Assembly (NCBI GenBank): GCA_009698615.1
Contig: WLPU01000006.1
Coordinates: 1 to 64,000, forward strand
Length of the DNA stretch: 64,000 nt
Direction: 5' to 3'
Source of the DNA: Actinomycetota bacterium
GTDB taxonomy: Bacteria > Actinomycetota > Actinomycetes > Nanopelagicales > Nanopelagicaceae
The translations under genes were made by a program, and so were the position numbers. Position 1 is the first letter of the stretch, and the number at the start of each line of letters is the position of its first letter. This document shows positions 1-7,678 of the stretch, one piece after another. The notes beneath the pieces were generated by a model that was not told the DNA's origin, did not search any database, and worked only from the letters and a program-made list of their open reading frames with translations.

Positions 1-135
1 GGACAAGATGTATTCGTTCACTACTCAGCAATTCAAGGAAACGGTTACAAGTCCCTTGAAGAGGGTCAGTCAGTTTCATTCGAGGTCGTACAGGGTCCAA
101 AGGGTCCTCAGGCCGATGCAGTGAACGCTAACTAA
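1..135 (+). CDS. Cold-shock protein, 3' part (5' end outside window)
   Basis: The reading frame is open from the first base and ends at TAA 133-135, giving the last 44 residues of a cold-shock-domain protein. The visible part starts [19 protein letters not shown], which contains the RNP-2-like VFVHYSAI motif, followed by the usual [10 protein letters not shown] strand and a VQGPKGPQA tail. Proteins of this family are about 65-70 residues, so roughly the first third is missing. They bind single-stranded RNA or DNA through a five-stranded OB fold and act as RNA chaperones. A strong hairpin terminator follows 20 bp after the stop. Confidence 0.93.
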   Translation, partial: GQDVFVHYSAIQGNGYKSLEEGQSVSFEVVQGPKGPQADAVNAN

Positions 136-154
136 TACTCACCACTTTTTGATG

Positions 155-193
155 GAAATGCCCCTCGAGAAATCGGGGGGCATTTCTTATTTT
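155..193 (+). terminator. Intrinsic terminator of the cold-shock gene (possibly shared)
   Basis: A 10-bp arm (155-164, GAAATGCCCC) pairs perfectly with 177-186, with a 12-nt loop, and is followed on the plus strand by TTATTTT. It lies between the cold-shock stop and the stop of the convergent M23 peptidase at 192, and A-richness on the left side could let it work in both directions. Confidence 0.85.
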
Positions 194-794
194 AGTACCC
201 GACCTGTTTAGGAACTGTTCCAACTTTCTTCTCTAGAGCAGCCACTGACTTTGCGGGCGAAAGGTCTTTTCCAGTTTTCCATGCATCTAAATATTTCCAT
301 GGAAATAATTCTCCGCGTCTCACCCACCAAATATCTGCTGGCGTTTGCCATGAAATTCCAAAATGAACATGCGGAGCAGTTCCCTTAGCATCTCCCGAAT
401 CCCCCAGTTTTCCAAGAACTTGCCCCACAGTTACTTGCACTCCTGGCTCAATTCCAACTTCCACTTGCATCAAATGCGATGCGTAGTACCTCACTCCATC
501 GGCGCCAACGATCGAAACAAAGAGTCCCCCTCGATCTGCGCCAAGATTTGTCTTATAACTATATTTATCTACTCGGTTAACCTCATCGACAACTCCGCTT
601 ACAACTGCAACATAAGAGCAACCTTTTTTCCCTAAGATATCTGTGGCTGGGTAATTATGGTGAGCGCGTGCGTATGTCACTGTGCACCCGGTAATAGGAA
701 AGGTGTAAAGCGGAGCGCCAGTTGCGCTTGGAACGGAAACGTTGGTCAATAAAAACAAACTTACAAACAGCGGGAGAAATAGTTTCTTTTGCAC
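192..794 (-). CDS. Secreted M23 (LytM-type) peptidase
   Basis: A 200-residue protein with an N-terminal signal peptide (lysine pair, then a hydrophobic run to about residue 22, with an ATGA cleavage region). The rest is one M23/LytM domain: the metal-binding HHNYPATD motif is at about 45-52 and the HVHFG motif at about 140. In this family these residues hold zinc, and the enzymes cut peptide crosslinks of peptidoglycan. No separate wall-binding domain is visible. The start is GTG at 794, only 6 nt after a TATGAT box (801-806), so the mRNA is probably leaderless. The homocysteine methyltransferase diverges from the same 20-bp gap. Confidence 0.88.
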   Translation of the reverse strand: MQKKLFLPLFVSLFLLTNVSVPSATGAPLYTFPITGCTVTYARAHHNYPATDILGKKGCSYVAVVSGVVDEVNRVDKYSYKTNLGADRGGLFVSIVGADGVRYYASHLMQVEVGIEPGVQVTVGQVLGKLGDSGDAKGTAPHVHFGISWQTPADIWWVRRGELFPWKYLDAWKTGKDLSPAKSVAALEKKVGTVPKQVGY

Positions 795-800
795 TTTTCG

Positions 801-808
801 ATCATACT
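801..808. promoter_or_regulatory. Overlapping back-to-back -10 elements
   Basis: On the minus strand TATGAT occupies 806-801 and is followed by six bases and the GTG start of the M23 gene. On the plus strand CATACT occupies 803-808 and is followed by six bases and the ATG of the methyltransferase gene. The two hexamers share four base pairs and give both genes the same -10 to start distance, as expected for two leaderless divergent transcripts. No clear -35 boxes were seen. Confidence 0.55.
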
Positions 809-814
809 GCTCTC

Positions 815-1672
815 ATGCGCAAATTAGATGGAGGTCTCTCCACCGCACTTGAATCTCGTGGCAATATTGTGGGCGGTGCACTCTGGACTGGCGAATTGTT
901 GCGAAGTGCCCCACATGAAATTGAAGCGGCGCACCAAGATTTCGTTGATGCTGGTGCACAGATCATTACTACATCTGCTTATCAACTCTCATTTTCTGGC
1001 TGCAGAAAACTAGGTTGGAATGAAGCCGAAATTACCGATGCCCTGGAGTTATCAACGCAACTAGCGCGAAAAGCTGCAGGCACACGTGCCGATGTAGCTG
1101 CAAGTGTGGGGCCCTATGGCGCCGCACTTGCTGATGGCTCTGAATACCGCGGCAACTACGGTGTGACTTCATCTGTTCTGCGCGATTTCCACAAACGGCG
1201 GCTGGAAGTACTGATAAGAAGTAAGCCAGACCTGCTTGCAATTGAGACTATGCCAGATATAGCTGAAGTTGAAGTAATTTTAGATTTGATTTCTCAAAAT
1301 GGCACAGAAATTCCTTTGTGGGTCTCATATTCGTGCAAAGAAGGGGCTCTCACAAATGCTAACCAAAGTTTTCATGATGCGGTCGCCTTAGTTAGTGCTC
1401 ATCCCAACGCAATTGCAGTGGGAATCAATTGCACTGCACCTGAATTCATTACGCCATTGCTTTCATCTACTTCAAGCACATTGCCCTTTGTTATCTACCC
1501 CAATGCCGGACGCCAGTGGGATGCAATTGCCAAAACGTGGGTGGGCGCGCCACGTGGCACATTTGATGCCACGAGAATTGGTGAGTGGATTGATTTAGGG
1601 GCAGAAATAATTGGAGGATGTTGTGGTGTTTCACCGCAGGATATCGCTCGGATGGATCTTTCTAGAAGTTAG
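815..1672 (+). CDS. mmuM: Homocysteine S-methyltransferase
   Basis: A 285-residue single-domain member of the Hcy-methyltransferase (TIM barrel) family. It transfers a methyl group from S-methylmethionine or a similar donor to homocysteine, making methionine. Seen: N-terminal KLDGGLSTALESRG, the GINCTAP motif with the first zinc cysteine, and the C-terminal GGCCG pair of zinc cysteines. ATG 815 is chosen over an in-frame ATG at 722 because family members begin shortly before the LDGG motif, the upstream stretch overlaps the divergent peptidase gene, and a -10-like CATACT lies 6 nt upstream. The actual methyl donor cannot be told from sequence. Confidence 0.9.
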   Translation: MRKLDGGLSTALESRGNIVGGALWTGELLRSAPHEIEAAHQDFVDAGAQIITTSAYQLSFSGCRKLGWNEAEITDALELSTQLARKAAGTRADVAASVGPYGAALADGSEYRGNYGVTSSVLRDFHKRRLEVLIRSKPDLLAIETMPDIAEVEVILDLISQNGTEIPLWVSYSCKEGALTNANQSFHDAVALVSAHPNAIAVGINCTAPEFITPLLSSTSSTLPFVIYPNAGRQWDAIAKTWVGAPRGTFDATRIGEWIDLGAEIIGGCCGVSPQDIARMDLSRS

Positions 1673-1728
1673 GAGCAGCTGGCAGACCGACCTGTCTGTT
1701 AGGTAGATCTAGGGGTCAGAGTTTGAAC

Positions 1729-2847
1729 TTACCCAGCGTGTGGATGAATCACTTGTCTAACAACTTGTGCGCCCTCTAGCGCATCCATCGCCTCATTGAC
1801 ATCCGACATTGGGCTTGTGGAGGTAAGCAATTTTTCTACGGGTAACTTGCCTGCTCTCCAAAATTCCACAAATTCTGGAATATCAATACGTGGGTTTGCA
1901 GAACCTAGATAAGAACCCTTTATGGTTTTGATATCGGAGACAAGAGAGAGCGCAGAGATTGACAACATCTCCTCTGCTCGAGGAAGTCCAACTGTGACGG
2001 TGATTCCGCCTCGTCCTGTTGCTTCATAGGCAGCTTTCAAAGTGTCGGCACGCCCCGCTGCTTCAATAGCCACTGCAACACCGCCTGGCAATTGATCGCG
2101 CAGGTTCTCACTGGGATCAAGGACAAAATCTGCACCGAGGGAGAGTGCAAGTTCGCGCTTGGAAGCAACTGGATCAATAGCAAATATTGGCGAGGCTTTA
2201 GAGATAACTGCACCCAATAGTGCTGATAGCCCCACGCCACCCAACCCCCAGACACCGAGTGATTGTCCGGGTTTCACTTGAGCTGAGTTTCGAACAGCAC
2301 CAATTCCGGTAAGGAGGGCGCATCCAAAAAGCGCTGCCACATCAAGTGGAATGTCATCGGGAAGTTTCACCAGTGATCGCTCATCAAGAACTGCAAATTG
2401 GCTATAACAAGAAACGCCGTTGTAGTGATTAACTGCTTTGCCGTTCAAACTAATGCGAGATCCCCCAGTAATCATCTCACCGCGTGCATTAGATGCCGCG
2501 CCAACTGAACAATAAGCAGGAATCCCCGATGTACATTCATGGCACGCACCGCAACTTGGTAAAAATACTGTGGTGACGTGATCACCAATTTTGAAATTTC
2601 GAACATCAGCTCCTAAACCAATTACAACTCCAGCTGATTCATGCCCACCGATAATCGGCAAAGGACGTTGACGAGTACCATTAACGACAGAAAGATCTGA
2701 ATGACAAATACCTGCTGCTTCGATTTTGACCAAAACTTCACCTGCCGCAGGAGGCGCCAGATCGATTTCTACAATTTCTAAGGGTCGAGACGTTGCATAG
2801 GGAAGAGTGGCGCCGCTTTCACGGATCAAGACTGCTTGAGATTTCAT
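1729..2847 (-). CDS. Zinc-dependent medium-chain alcohol dehydrogenase
   Basis: A 372-residue MDR-family dehydrogenase oxidising an alcohol with NAD(P)+. The catalytic zinc ligands are visible as GICHSD (Cys at about 48) and GGHE (His at about 68). The structural zinc loop has the four cysteines CGACHECTSGIPAYC, and the Rossmann motif is GLGGVG. The catalytic loop and zinc site look intact. It sits at the 3' side of a sugar ABC operon but has its own -10 box (TAGCGT, 2854-2859) six bases before ATG 2847. A truncated paralogue of its 5' end, promoter included, lies at 7329-7427. The substrate is unknown; a sugar or polyol role is suggested only by the neighbours. Confidence 0.88.
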   Translation of the reverse strand: MKSQAVLIRESGATLPYATSRPLEIVEIDLAPPAAGEVLVKIEAAGICHSDLSVVNGTRQRPLPIIGGHESAGVVIGLGADVRNFKIGDHVTTVFLPSCGACHECTSGIPAYCSVGAASNARGEMITGGSRISLNGKAVNHYNGVSCYSQFAVLDERSLVKLPDDIPLDVAALFGCALLTGIGAVRNSAQVKPGQSLGVWGLGGVGLSALLGAVISKASPIFAIDPVASKRELALSLGADFVLDPSENLRDQLPGGVAVAIEAAGRADTLKAAYEATGRGGITVTVGLPRAEEMLSISALSLVSDIKTIKGSYLGSANPRIDIPEFVEFWRAGKLPVEKLLTSTSPMSDVNEAMDALEGAQVVRQVIHPHAG

Positions 2848-2853
2848 TTCTCC

Positions 2854-2859
2854 ACGCTA
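2854..2859 (-). promoter_or_regulatory. -10 element of the alcohol dehydrogenase gene
   Basis: TAGCGT on the minus strand, then six bases (GGAGAA) and ATG 2847, giving a predicted leaderless or nearly leaderless mRNA. The same arrangement is conserved, with one change in the box, in front of the broken copy at 7415. Confidence 0.5.
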
Positions 2860-2892
2860 TCGTCAGAATGCTCTTTGTGTCTATCCAAATTC

Positions 2893-3636
2893 TTAGAATC
2901 GTGCGCTCATACCACCATCAACGCTCAGAGTCTGCCCCGTAACATACGTGTTGGAGTCACTTACCAACCATGCAATGGATTTCGCAATATCAATCGGTTG
3001 GGCGGCTCGCGCTATCGGCAAGCGCTTATTTTCAAGATAGATGCTCTTAAACCAATCGCTCTCGAGCTCATCTTCCCCGTCATAGATTGACATACGAGTA
3101 GATACAAATCCCGGCGCAACTGCATTCACCAAAATACCGAATTCTGCAAACTCGATAGCGGCAGTCCGCGTTGCCGATTCAAGTGCAGCCTTGCTTATTC
3201 CATAAGCAAGAGCCATTGGTTCAGTAGTTGAGCCTTGAACACTCGTTAGATTAACGATGCGACCGTAAGATTGTTTAGCCATGATCGCCCCTACCAAATG
3301 CATCAAATAAACAGGAGCATGCAAATTGACGGCAAGAGTGCGGTGATATTTGTTCTGATCTAAGTCAAGGATTAAATTTGGAATAGAAACACCAGCTATG
3401 TTGACCAAAATATCAACTTTGCCTAGGGTCTCTTGCGCGCTAGCCACAGATTCTTTGCAAGCACCCAGATCAGAGAGATCCATAACAATGTTCTTAATCT
3501 CTGACTTCTCTAGTGGTGCCTCTTGATCAAAAATAACTATCTGCGCACCTAGATTTGCTAGCAGCTCCGCTGTGGCTTTACCTATCCCATTGGCGCCACC
3601 CGTAATAATTGCGCTTTTTCCAGTGAAATCAATCAT
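2893..3636 (-). CDS. SDR-family oxidoreductase
   Basis: A 247-residue classical short-chain dehydrogenase. The NAD(P)-binding TGGANGIG is at about 12-19, the NIAG strand motif follows, the catalytic serine is in LTSVQGS, and Tyr and Lys are in YGISK. The C-terminus ends VDGGMSARF as in many sugar and acid dehydrogenases. The D at the end of the second beta strand (VIFDQE) favours NAD+. It overlaps the VOC gene by 4 bp and is the last gene of the operon led by the binding protein at 7250. Probably it oxidises a sugar or sugar acid brought in by that transporter; the substrate is not determinable. Confidence 0.88.
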   Translation of the reverse strand: MIDFTGKSAIITGGANGIGKATAELLANLGAQIVIFDQEAPLEKSEIKNIVMDLSDLGACKESVASAQETLGKVDILVNIAGVSIPNLILDLDQNKYHRTLAVNLHAPVYLMHLVGAIMAKQSYGRIVNLTSVQGSTTEPMALAYGISKAALESATRTAAIEFAEFGILVNAVAPGFVSTRMSIYDGEDELESDWFKSIYLENKRLPIARAAQPIDIAKSIAWLVSDSNTYVTGQTLSVDGGMSARF

Positions 3637-4118
3637 TTCTCACCACGAAGAAGTTTATATGCCGCTGTACCAATTGCAGGCTGAAAGATTTCCATCGTGA
3701 TTCCGTCTGGATCACGCAAGTACAGCCCCGCGCCACCAGCGTTAGCACCAGTGTCTACAGCAACAGGAGATGAAATGAAGTTAATGTTATGATTTTTCAT
3801 CTGGCGATAGACTGCATCTAAATCTTCGACCATAAAGCATAAATGTGCATTACCGATTTTCCTTGGCTCTAAATCAGCTGCCAATGCCGGCGGCGTAATA
3901 TATTCAAAAAGTTCAATCACGTGATGACCTGCAGGATCACTGAGGTGAGCCATCTTTACACTTGCATCTGGGTAGCCAACGATTTCTGCAAAATATCCTC
4001 CAGTTTTTTCTTGCCGCATAATTACTTTGCATCCCAAAATCTCAGTATAAAAATCAATAGATCTCTCTAAATTACTTACCGTCAGGCCAGTATGTTGGAT
4101 TGCGCCGCGAATTGTCAT
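3633..4118 (-). CDS. VOC-family (glyoxalase/dioxygenase fold) protein
   Basis: A 161-residue vicinal-oxygen-chelate protein with two beta-alpha-beta-beta-beta modules. Candidate metal ligands are His in QHTGLTV (about 9), Glu in VIELFEY, His in NAHLCFMVEDL and Glu in GITMEIFQP, the usual HEHE pattern. Such proteins include lactoylglutathione lyases, epimerases and ring-cleavage dioxygenases. It is translated just before the SDR, with stop and start overlapping, and 7 bp after a permease gene, so it probably acts on an intermediate of the imported sugar. The exact reaction is unknown. Confidence 0.8.
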   Translation of the reverse strand: MTIRGAIQHTGLTVSNLERSIDFYTEILGCKVIMRQEKTGGYFAEIVGYPDASVKMAHLSDPAGHHVIELFEYITPPALAADLEPRKIGNAHLCFMVEDLDAVYRQMKNHNINFISSPVAVDTGANAGGAGLYLRDPDGITMEIFQPAIGTAAYKLLRGEK

Positions 4119-4125
4119 CTCACTA

Positions 4126-4974
4126 TCACTCCCCTTTAACAGAGCCAGCAGTTAAACCTGCGATGAAAAACCTTTGTCCAAACAAATATGCCACAACAAG
4201 CGGGAGTGTAGCTATAGACATACCCGCCATCACTGTTGGAATATCCAGGCTATAGCGACTTTGAAAGCCTGTGATACCCACCATTAAGGTCCGTTTTTCA
4301 TTACTTTGCAAGAAAACAAGTGCCAATAAGAGTTCATTCCACGCCCAGAGTAAATTGACCACCCCTAAAGTAATCAATGGCGCTCCTGATAACGGGATAA
4401 CAATTGAGCTAAAGATCCGAAGCGGAGATGCGCCATCGACGCTGGCTGATTCAAGAATCGAATTAGGAATTGATTTGAAATAATTAGTCAACATGTAAAT
4501 GGAAAATGGCAGCATCAATCCAACGTAAATAATAATCACCAAACGCAGAGTTGAAATTAGGCCTAAGTGCACTCCCACTTGGAAAAGTGGAATTAAAAGC
4601 ACTACAGGTGGAACCACCATGAGCGAGACTGTAACGCCAAGGACTGTTTCTCTTCCCTTAAAAGGGAAATGAGCAAAACCCCATGCGGCAAGAGATGCGA
4701 TGAAAACTGAGACGACAACAGACCCGGTTGTAATAACAAATGAATTGATCAGCCATTGAGGAAACTTATCGGTCCACGCTGATCTGAATCCTCCAAAACT
4801 CAAACTGGCGGGAATTCCATAAGGTGAATTGAGGAAATCTGCTTGAGTTTTGAAGGCTCCAACAAACATAATGTAACCAGGAATTAGGGCAGTGGCTGCC
4901 ATGAAAGTTAGCAGTAAATAGCGACTTGCTCCACCAAGAAGTGAACCATGAATGCCGCTGCGAGTAATTGACAT
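4126..4974 (-). CDS. CUT1 carbohydrate ABC transporter permease (MalG type)
   Basis: A 282-residue inner-membrane permease with about six transmembrane helices and the MalG-type N-terminal segment (GAFKTQADF periplasmic loop). The EAA loop that contacts the ATPase is visible as ESASVDGASPLRIFSSIVIP. It pairs with the MalF-type permease that ends two bases upstream. No ATPase is encoded nearby, so the complex most likely uses a shared MsiK/MalK-type ATPase from elsewhere, as known in actinobacteria. Confidence 0.9.
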   Translation of the reverse strand: MSITRSGIHGSLLGGASRYLLLTFMAATALIPGYIMFVGAFKTQADFLNSPYGIPASLSFGGFRSAWTDKFPQWLINSFVITTGSVVVSVFIASLAAWGFAHFPFKGRETVLGVTVSLMVVPPVVLLIPLFQVGVHLGLISTLRLVIIIYVGLMLPFSIYMLTNYFKSIPNSILESASVDGASPLRIFSSIVIPLSGAPLITLGVVNLLWAWNELLLALVFLQSNEKRTLMVGITGFQSRYSLDIPTVMAGMSIATLPLVVAYLFGQRFFIAGLTAGSVKGE

Positions 4975-4976
4975 CG

Positions 4977-5894
4977 CTACCTACCAAATGTTCCTGAGAT
5001 AGAGCGGCGTTGAATTCTAAAGAATGCAACCACCAGCAATAAAGTGCAAAGAAATAGGCAGACCGCAGCAGCGGCAGCAAGCTCTGGCGCTTTATTGGAA
5101 AAAGCAGATCTATAAATATATAGTTCAGAAACTAGCGTGGAATCCCCGGGACCTCCAAGTCCATTGGACATCACGTAAACGTAATTGAAAACCCACGAGA
5201 CCATTGTGATGGCTTCAATCACAGAAAAAAATACAATTGTATTCATTATCTGTGGGCGAGTAATTGACCAATGAACTCTAAAGAATCCCGCGCCATCAAT
5301 TCTAGATGCTTCAAATACTTCACTAGGCAAAGAAATGATATGAGCAAGCAATAAAATGACCCCAAAACCTACCTCTTTCCAGAGGATCACTGAAGCCATG
5401 GTTCCTAAGGCGATTTTTGGCTCGCCAAGCCAATCCTGAGCAAAACCATCAAGCCCAATGGCGGTGAGAAAAATATTCAGTGCTCCACGCAATTGATAAA
5501 TCTGGCCAAAGACCACTGCAACAACAGGAATGGGTAAGACATAGGGCAGAAATACCGCAGCACGATAAAAACTCATACCACGTCTTGTCTCAAAGAGGGT
5601 TACTGCTAATAGAAAGGCAAGGAAAACCATGACAGGAACTGTGAAGAGTAAATAGAAGTTATGTTTTAACGCGGTTTGAAAAAGTGGGTCCGTTAAAACA
5701 AGGGTGAAGTTTTCAAAGGCGACCCATTTACCGTCATATCGAAATGATTGAGTAAAAAGCGAGATAAGCGAATATCCAAAAACGAAAATTAATACTATGC
5801 CAGCGGGTGAAATCCACTTAAGAGCCTGCTGACCCGCAGAAATAGTCCGTGGGCGCCCATTACGAGCGCCCACGGTTGATGCTTGCTTCAGCAT
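4977..5894 (-). CDS. CUT1 carbohydrate ABC transporter permease (MalF type)
   Basis: A 305-residue permease with an N-terminal cytoplasmic tail, a first helix at about 30-50 and further helices to the C-terminus. The EAA-like loop is EASRIDGAGFFRVHWSITRP. It lies between the binding protein gene (15 bp away) and the MalG-type permease, forming the membrane dimer of one importer. Lacks the large extra periplasmic loop of E. coli MalF, as most CUT1 permeases do. The sugar transported cannot be read from this sequence. Confidence 0.9.
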   Translation of the reverse strand: MLKQASTVGARNGRPRTISAGQQALKWISPAGIVLIFVFGYSLISLFTQSFRYDGKWVAFENFTLVLTDPLFQTALKHNFYLLFTVPVMVFLAFLLAVTLFETRRGMSFYRAAVFLPYVLPIPVVAVVFGQIYQLRGALNIFLTAIGLDGFAQDWLGEPKIALGTMASVILWKEVGFGVILLLAHIISLPSEVFEASRIDGAGFFRVHWSITRPQIMNTIVFFSVIEAITMVSWVFNYVYVMSNGLGGPGDSTLVSELYIYRSAFSNKAPELAAAAAVCLFLCTLLLVVAFFRIQRRSISGTFGR

Positions 5895-5909
5895 TGTTGG
5901 TTTATAAGA

Positions 5910-7250
5910 TTACTTAGACCAAGCAGTGAAGTTATCAACGAGTTTGCGATCTGTCTTTCGCAAACGTTCCATCTGTGCCTGCATATCTGCAGCCGCCGCT
6001 TCAGGAGTTACTGATCCCTTCAAGATCAGTTGCACGTTCTTAAAGACAGCTTCAGCATCTAGTTGTGCTGGTATGAAGTTCTCTAAGTATGGTGCACCAG
6101 ATATTGCGGATTCGAATAGCGCCTTTGTTGACTGGCTTTCAACCTGGGTCAAATCGAATCGGTCATCAGCAGGCATTGAGCCTGTGAGTTTGTACCAAGC
6201 ATTTAACCGTTCGGCGGTATGACCAAACTTGATGAAGTCTGCAGCCACCTGTGGATACTTGGACCATTTGGTAATTCCAAGAGTTTGTGATGTTGTTCCC
6301 ATCTTTCCTGCCATAGGACCATCTGACCATGCTGGCATTGCCATGATCGTTACATTTGAATCTCCGCCGGCCTTCTTAGCAAAGTTGGGAGCATCAGGGC
6401 CAGCAGTAATTGTCATCGCTGCTTTTCCGTCGACAAAGCGCTGTTGGGCCTGATATAACTCAAGAGAATTAATATCATCGTTCCAGCACTTGTGAGTCTT
6501 TGACTCAGCAAGCTTTACCCACCAGCCAGCGTGCTCTGGATCAGTGAAAGAAGTATTGCCAACAACGGCATTAATCACATCTTTCTGCGATTGGACTGAT
6601 TGGCCTCCAAGAATCGAATAAATCCATCCCCCAAACCAGCCATCTTTCACTCCACCCGCGATGGTTGTGATCTTTTTCTTTGATAACACATCGCACACCT
6701 TCATTAGCTCATCCCAGTTTGCTGGGGTGGTAAGTCCATTCTTTTCCAAAATATCTTTGCGGACAAGAAGTGGAAAAGAAGGATTTACATACCAAGGAGC
6801 CGTCCAGATCTTGCCTTGATAACCTTCTTCAACTCCTGCATTTATATAGTGAGAAAGTTCTTCTGCATCTAAATAATCTGAGATCGGCGCAATGTGTCCA
6901 TCCCAACCTGGTTGCTGGGCATAAATACCACCCCAGAAATATTGAATATCGGGACCCGCTCCAGCTGCTGCTGCTGCTTCAAATGCGGGCACTAAGCCTT
7001 CAGTTGTTTGAAGCACTTGCTTCATAGTGACATTTGGATGCTCTTTGTGATACAGAGCCATCGTTTCTTCCAACCATTTCGTCGCACCTGGCGCTTCTTG
7101 TTCACCCCACCATGAAATATTGAGTGTGAGATCCTCTGTTGGGAAAGTAATCTTTTTAGCTGTTGATACATCTTTACTCGATGATGAGCAAGCAGTAAGC
7201 AAAAGGGCCAGAACTGCTGTTCCTATAATAAAATTCTTGCGTGAATTCAT
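5910..7250 (-). CDS. ABC sugar-binding lipoprotein (CUT1)
   Basis: A 446-residue extracellular solute-binding protein of the MalE/UgpB type. A lipobox LLTACSSS near residue 20 follows a short hydrophobic signal, so it should be anchored to the outer face of the membrane. The mature part begins with the usual strand LTLNISWWGEQEAPG and carries the family's aromatic-rich ligand pocket (QYFWGG, IWTAPWY, GWFGGW). It is the first gene of the operon binding protein - MalF - MalG - VOC - SDR. A good ribosome site (GGGAGGAAG) precedes ATG 7250. Upstream lies the remnant of an alcohol dehydrogenase gene, whose old promoter may now serve this operon. Confidence 0.92.
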   Translation of the reverse strand: MNSRKNFIIGTAVLALLLTACSSSSKDVSTAKKITFPTEDLTLNISWWGEQEAPGATKWLEETMALYHKEHPNVTMKQVLQTTEGLVPAFEAAAAAGAGPDIQYFWGGIYAQQPGWDGHIAPISDYLDAEELSHYINAGVEEGYQGKIWTAPWYVNPSFPLLVRKDILEKNGLTTPANWDELMKVCDVLSKKKITTIAGGVKDGWFGGWIYSILGGQSVQSQKDVINAVVGNTSFTDPEHAGWWVKLAESKTHKCWNDDINSLELYQAQQRFVDGKAAMTITAGPDAPNFAKKAGGDSNVTIMAMPAWSDGPMAGKMGTTSQTLGITKWSKYPQVAADFIKFGHTAERLNAWYKLTGSMPADDRFDLTQVESQSTKALFESAISGAPYLENFIPAQLDAEAVFKNVQLILKGSVTPEAAAADMQAQMERLRKTDRKLVDNFTAWSK

Positions 7251-7508
7251 GCCTGTCTTCCTCCCTCAGGTGAGTTGACTCAGTCCGACCCCTTCAAAGA
7301 CTCAAGTGATCAACGTCAACGCTACGCCTTAAATAAGAGCAGTGTCTAGAGGTCGGGATATTGCATAACTAAGGTTTGCACCGCTTTCACGAATCAATAC
7401 CGCTTGAGATTTCACCTTTCCACGCTGTAGGTGAGATACCCTGCCTGTCTATGATGCGTCATTTTTGTTCCGCATAGCGAACTCAACTATCTTTACCTAG
7501 TAGGTCCA
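7251..7508. other. Intergenic stretch left of tRNA-Met
   Basis: This 258-bp part of the longest gene-free gap holds the untranslated leader of the binding-protein gene and the alcohol dehydrogenase remnant at 7329-7427. No further gene, integrase remnant or terminator was recognised. The remaining part, 7586-7678 between the tRNA and the end of the ABC ATPase gene, also shows nothing recognisable. Confidence 0.6.
7329..7415 (-). pseudogene. Truncated 5' end of a second alcohol dehydrogenase gene
   Basis: Reading from GTG 7415 to TAA 7329 gives 28 residues starting VKSQAVLIRESGANLSYAIS and then RPLD. This matches the first 23-24 residues of the zinc alcohol dehydrogenase at 1729-2847 (MKSQAVLIRESGATLPYATS) with only a few changes, then diverges and stops. 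Many DNA differences are at third codon positions, so this was once a functional paralogue. Similarity also continues into the promoter: GTGGA and a -10 box that is now CAGCGT instead of TAGCGT. The rest of the gene (about 345 codons) is gone, replaced by the transporter operon. Confidence 0.8.
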
Positions 7509-7582
7509 GGGGCGGTAGCTCAGTTGGTTAGAGCCCGGAACTCATAATTCCGTCGTCGTCGGTTCGAGCCCGACCCGCCCCA
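7509..7582 (+). tRNA. tRNA-Met (anticodon CAT)
   Basis: A complete cloverleaf: acceptor GGGGCGG (7509-7515) pairs with CCGCCCC (7575-7581), D stem GCTC/GAGC, anticodon stem CGGAA/TTCCG with loop CTCATAA (anticodon 7543-7545), and T arm GTCGG-TTCGAGC-CCGAC. The discriminator is A, and CCA follows directly at 7583-7585. The first acceptor pair is G-C and the anticodon stem lacks the GGG/CCC run of initiators, so this is elongator Met; a lysidine-modified Ile tRNA cannot be fully excluded. It lies in the middle of the catabolic region beside a broken gene. Confidence 0.93.
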
Positions 7583-7678
7583 CCACCAAGAAATAAGGGA
7601 TTTAGAGAAATAAATTATTGGAAGTGTGGTCAAAAGATGTGGCGCTAGAAGGCTCGAATGCGGCGAACCAGATGCCCG

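Noticed and set aside
722-814. Longer homocysteine methyltransferase start at 722
   Set aside because: It overlaps the divergent peptidase gene on the other strand and would add residues not seen in the family.
7586-7678. Possible integrase remnant after tRNA-Met
   Set aside because: No reading frame or motif resembling an integrase, and no second copy of the tRNA 3' end was recognised by eye.
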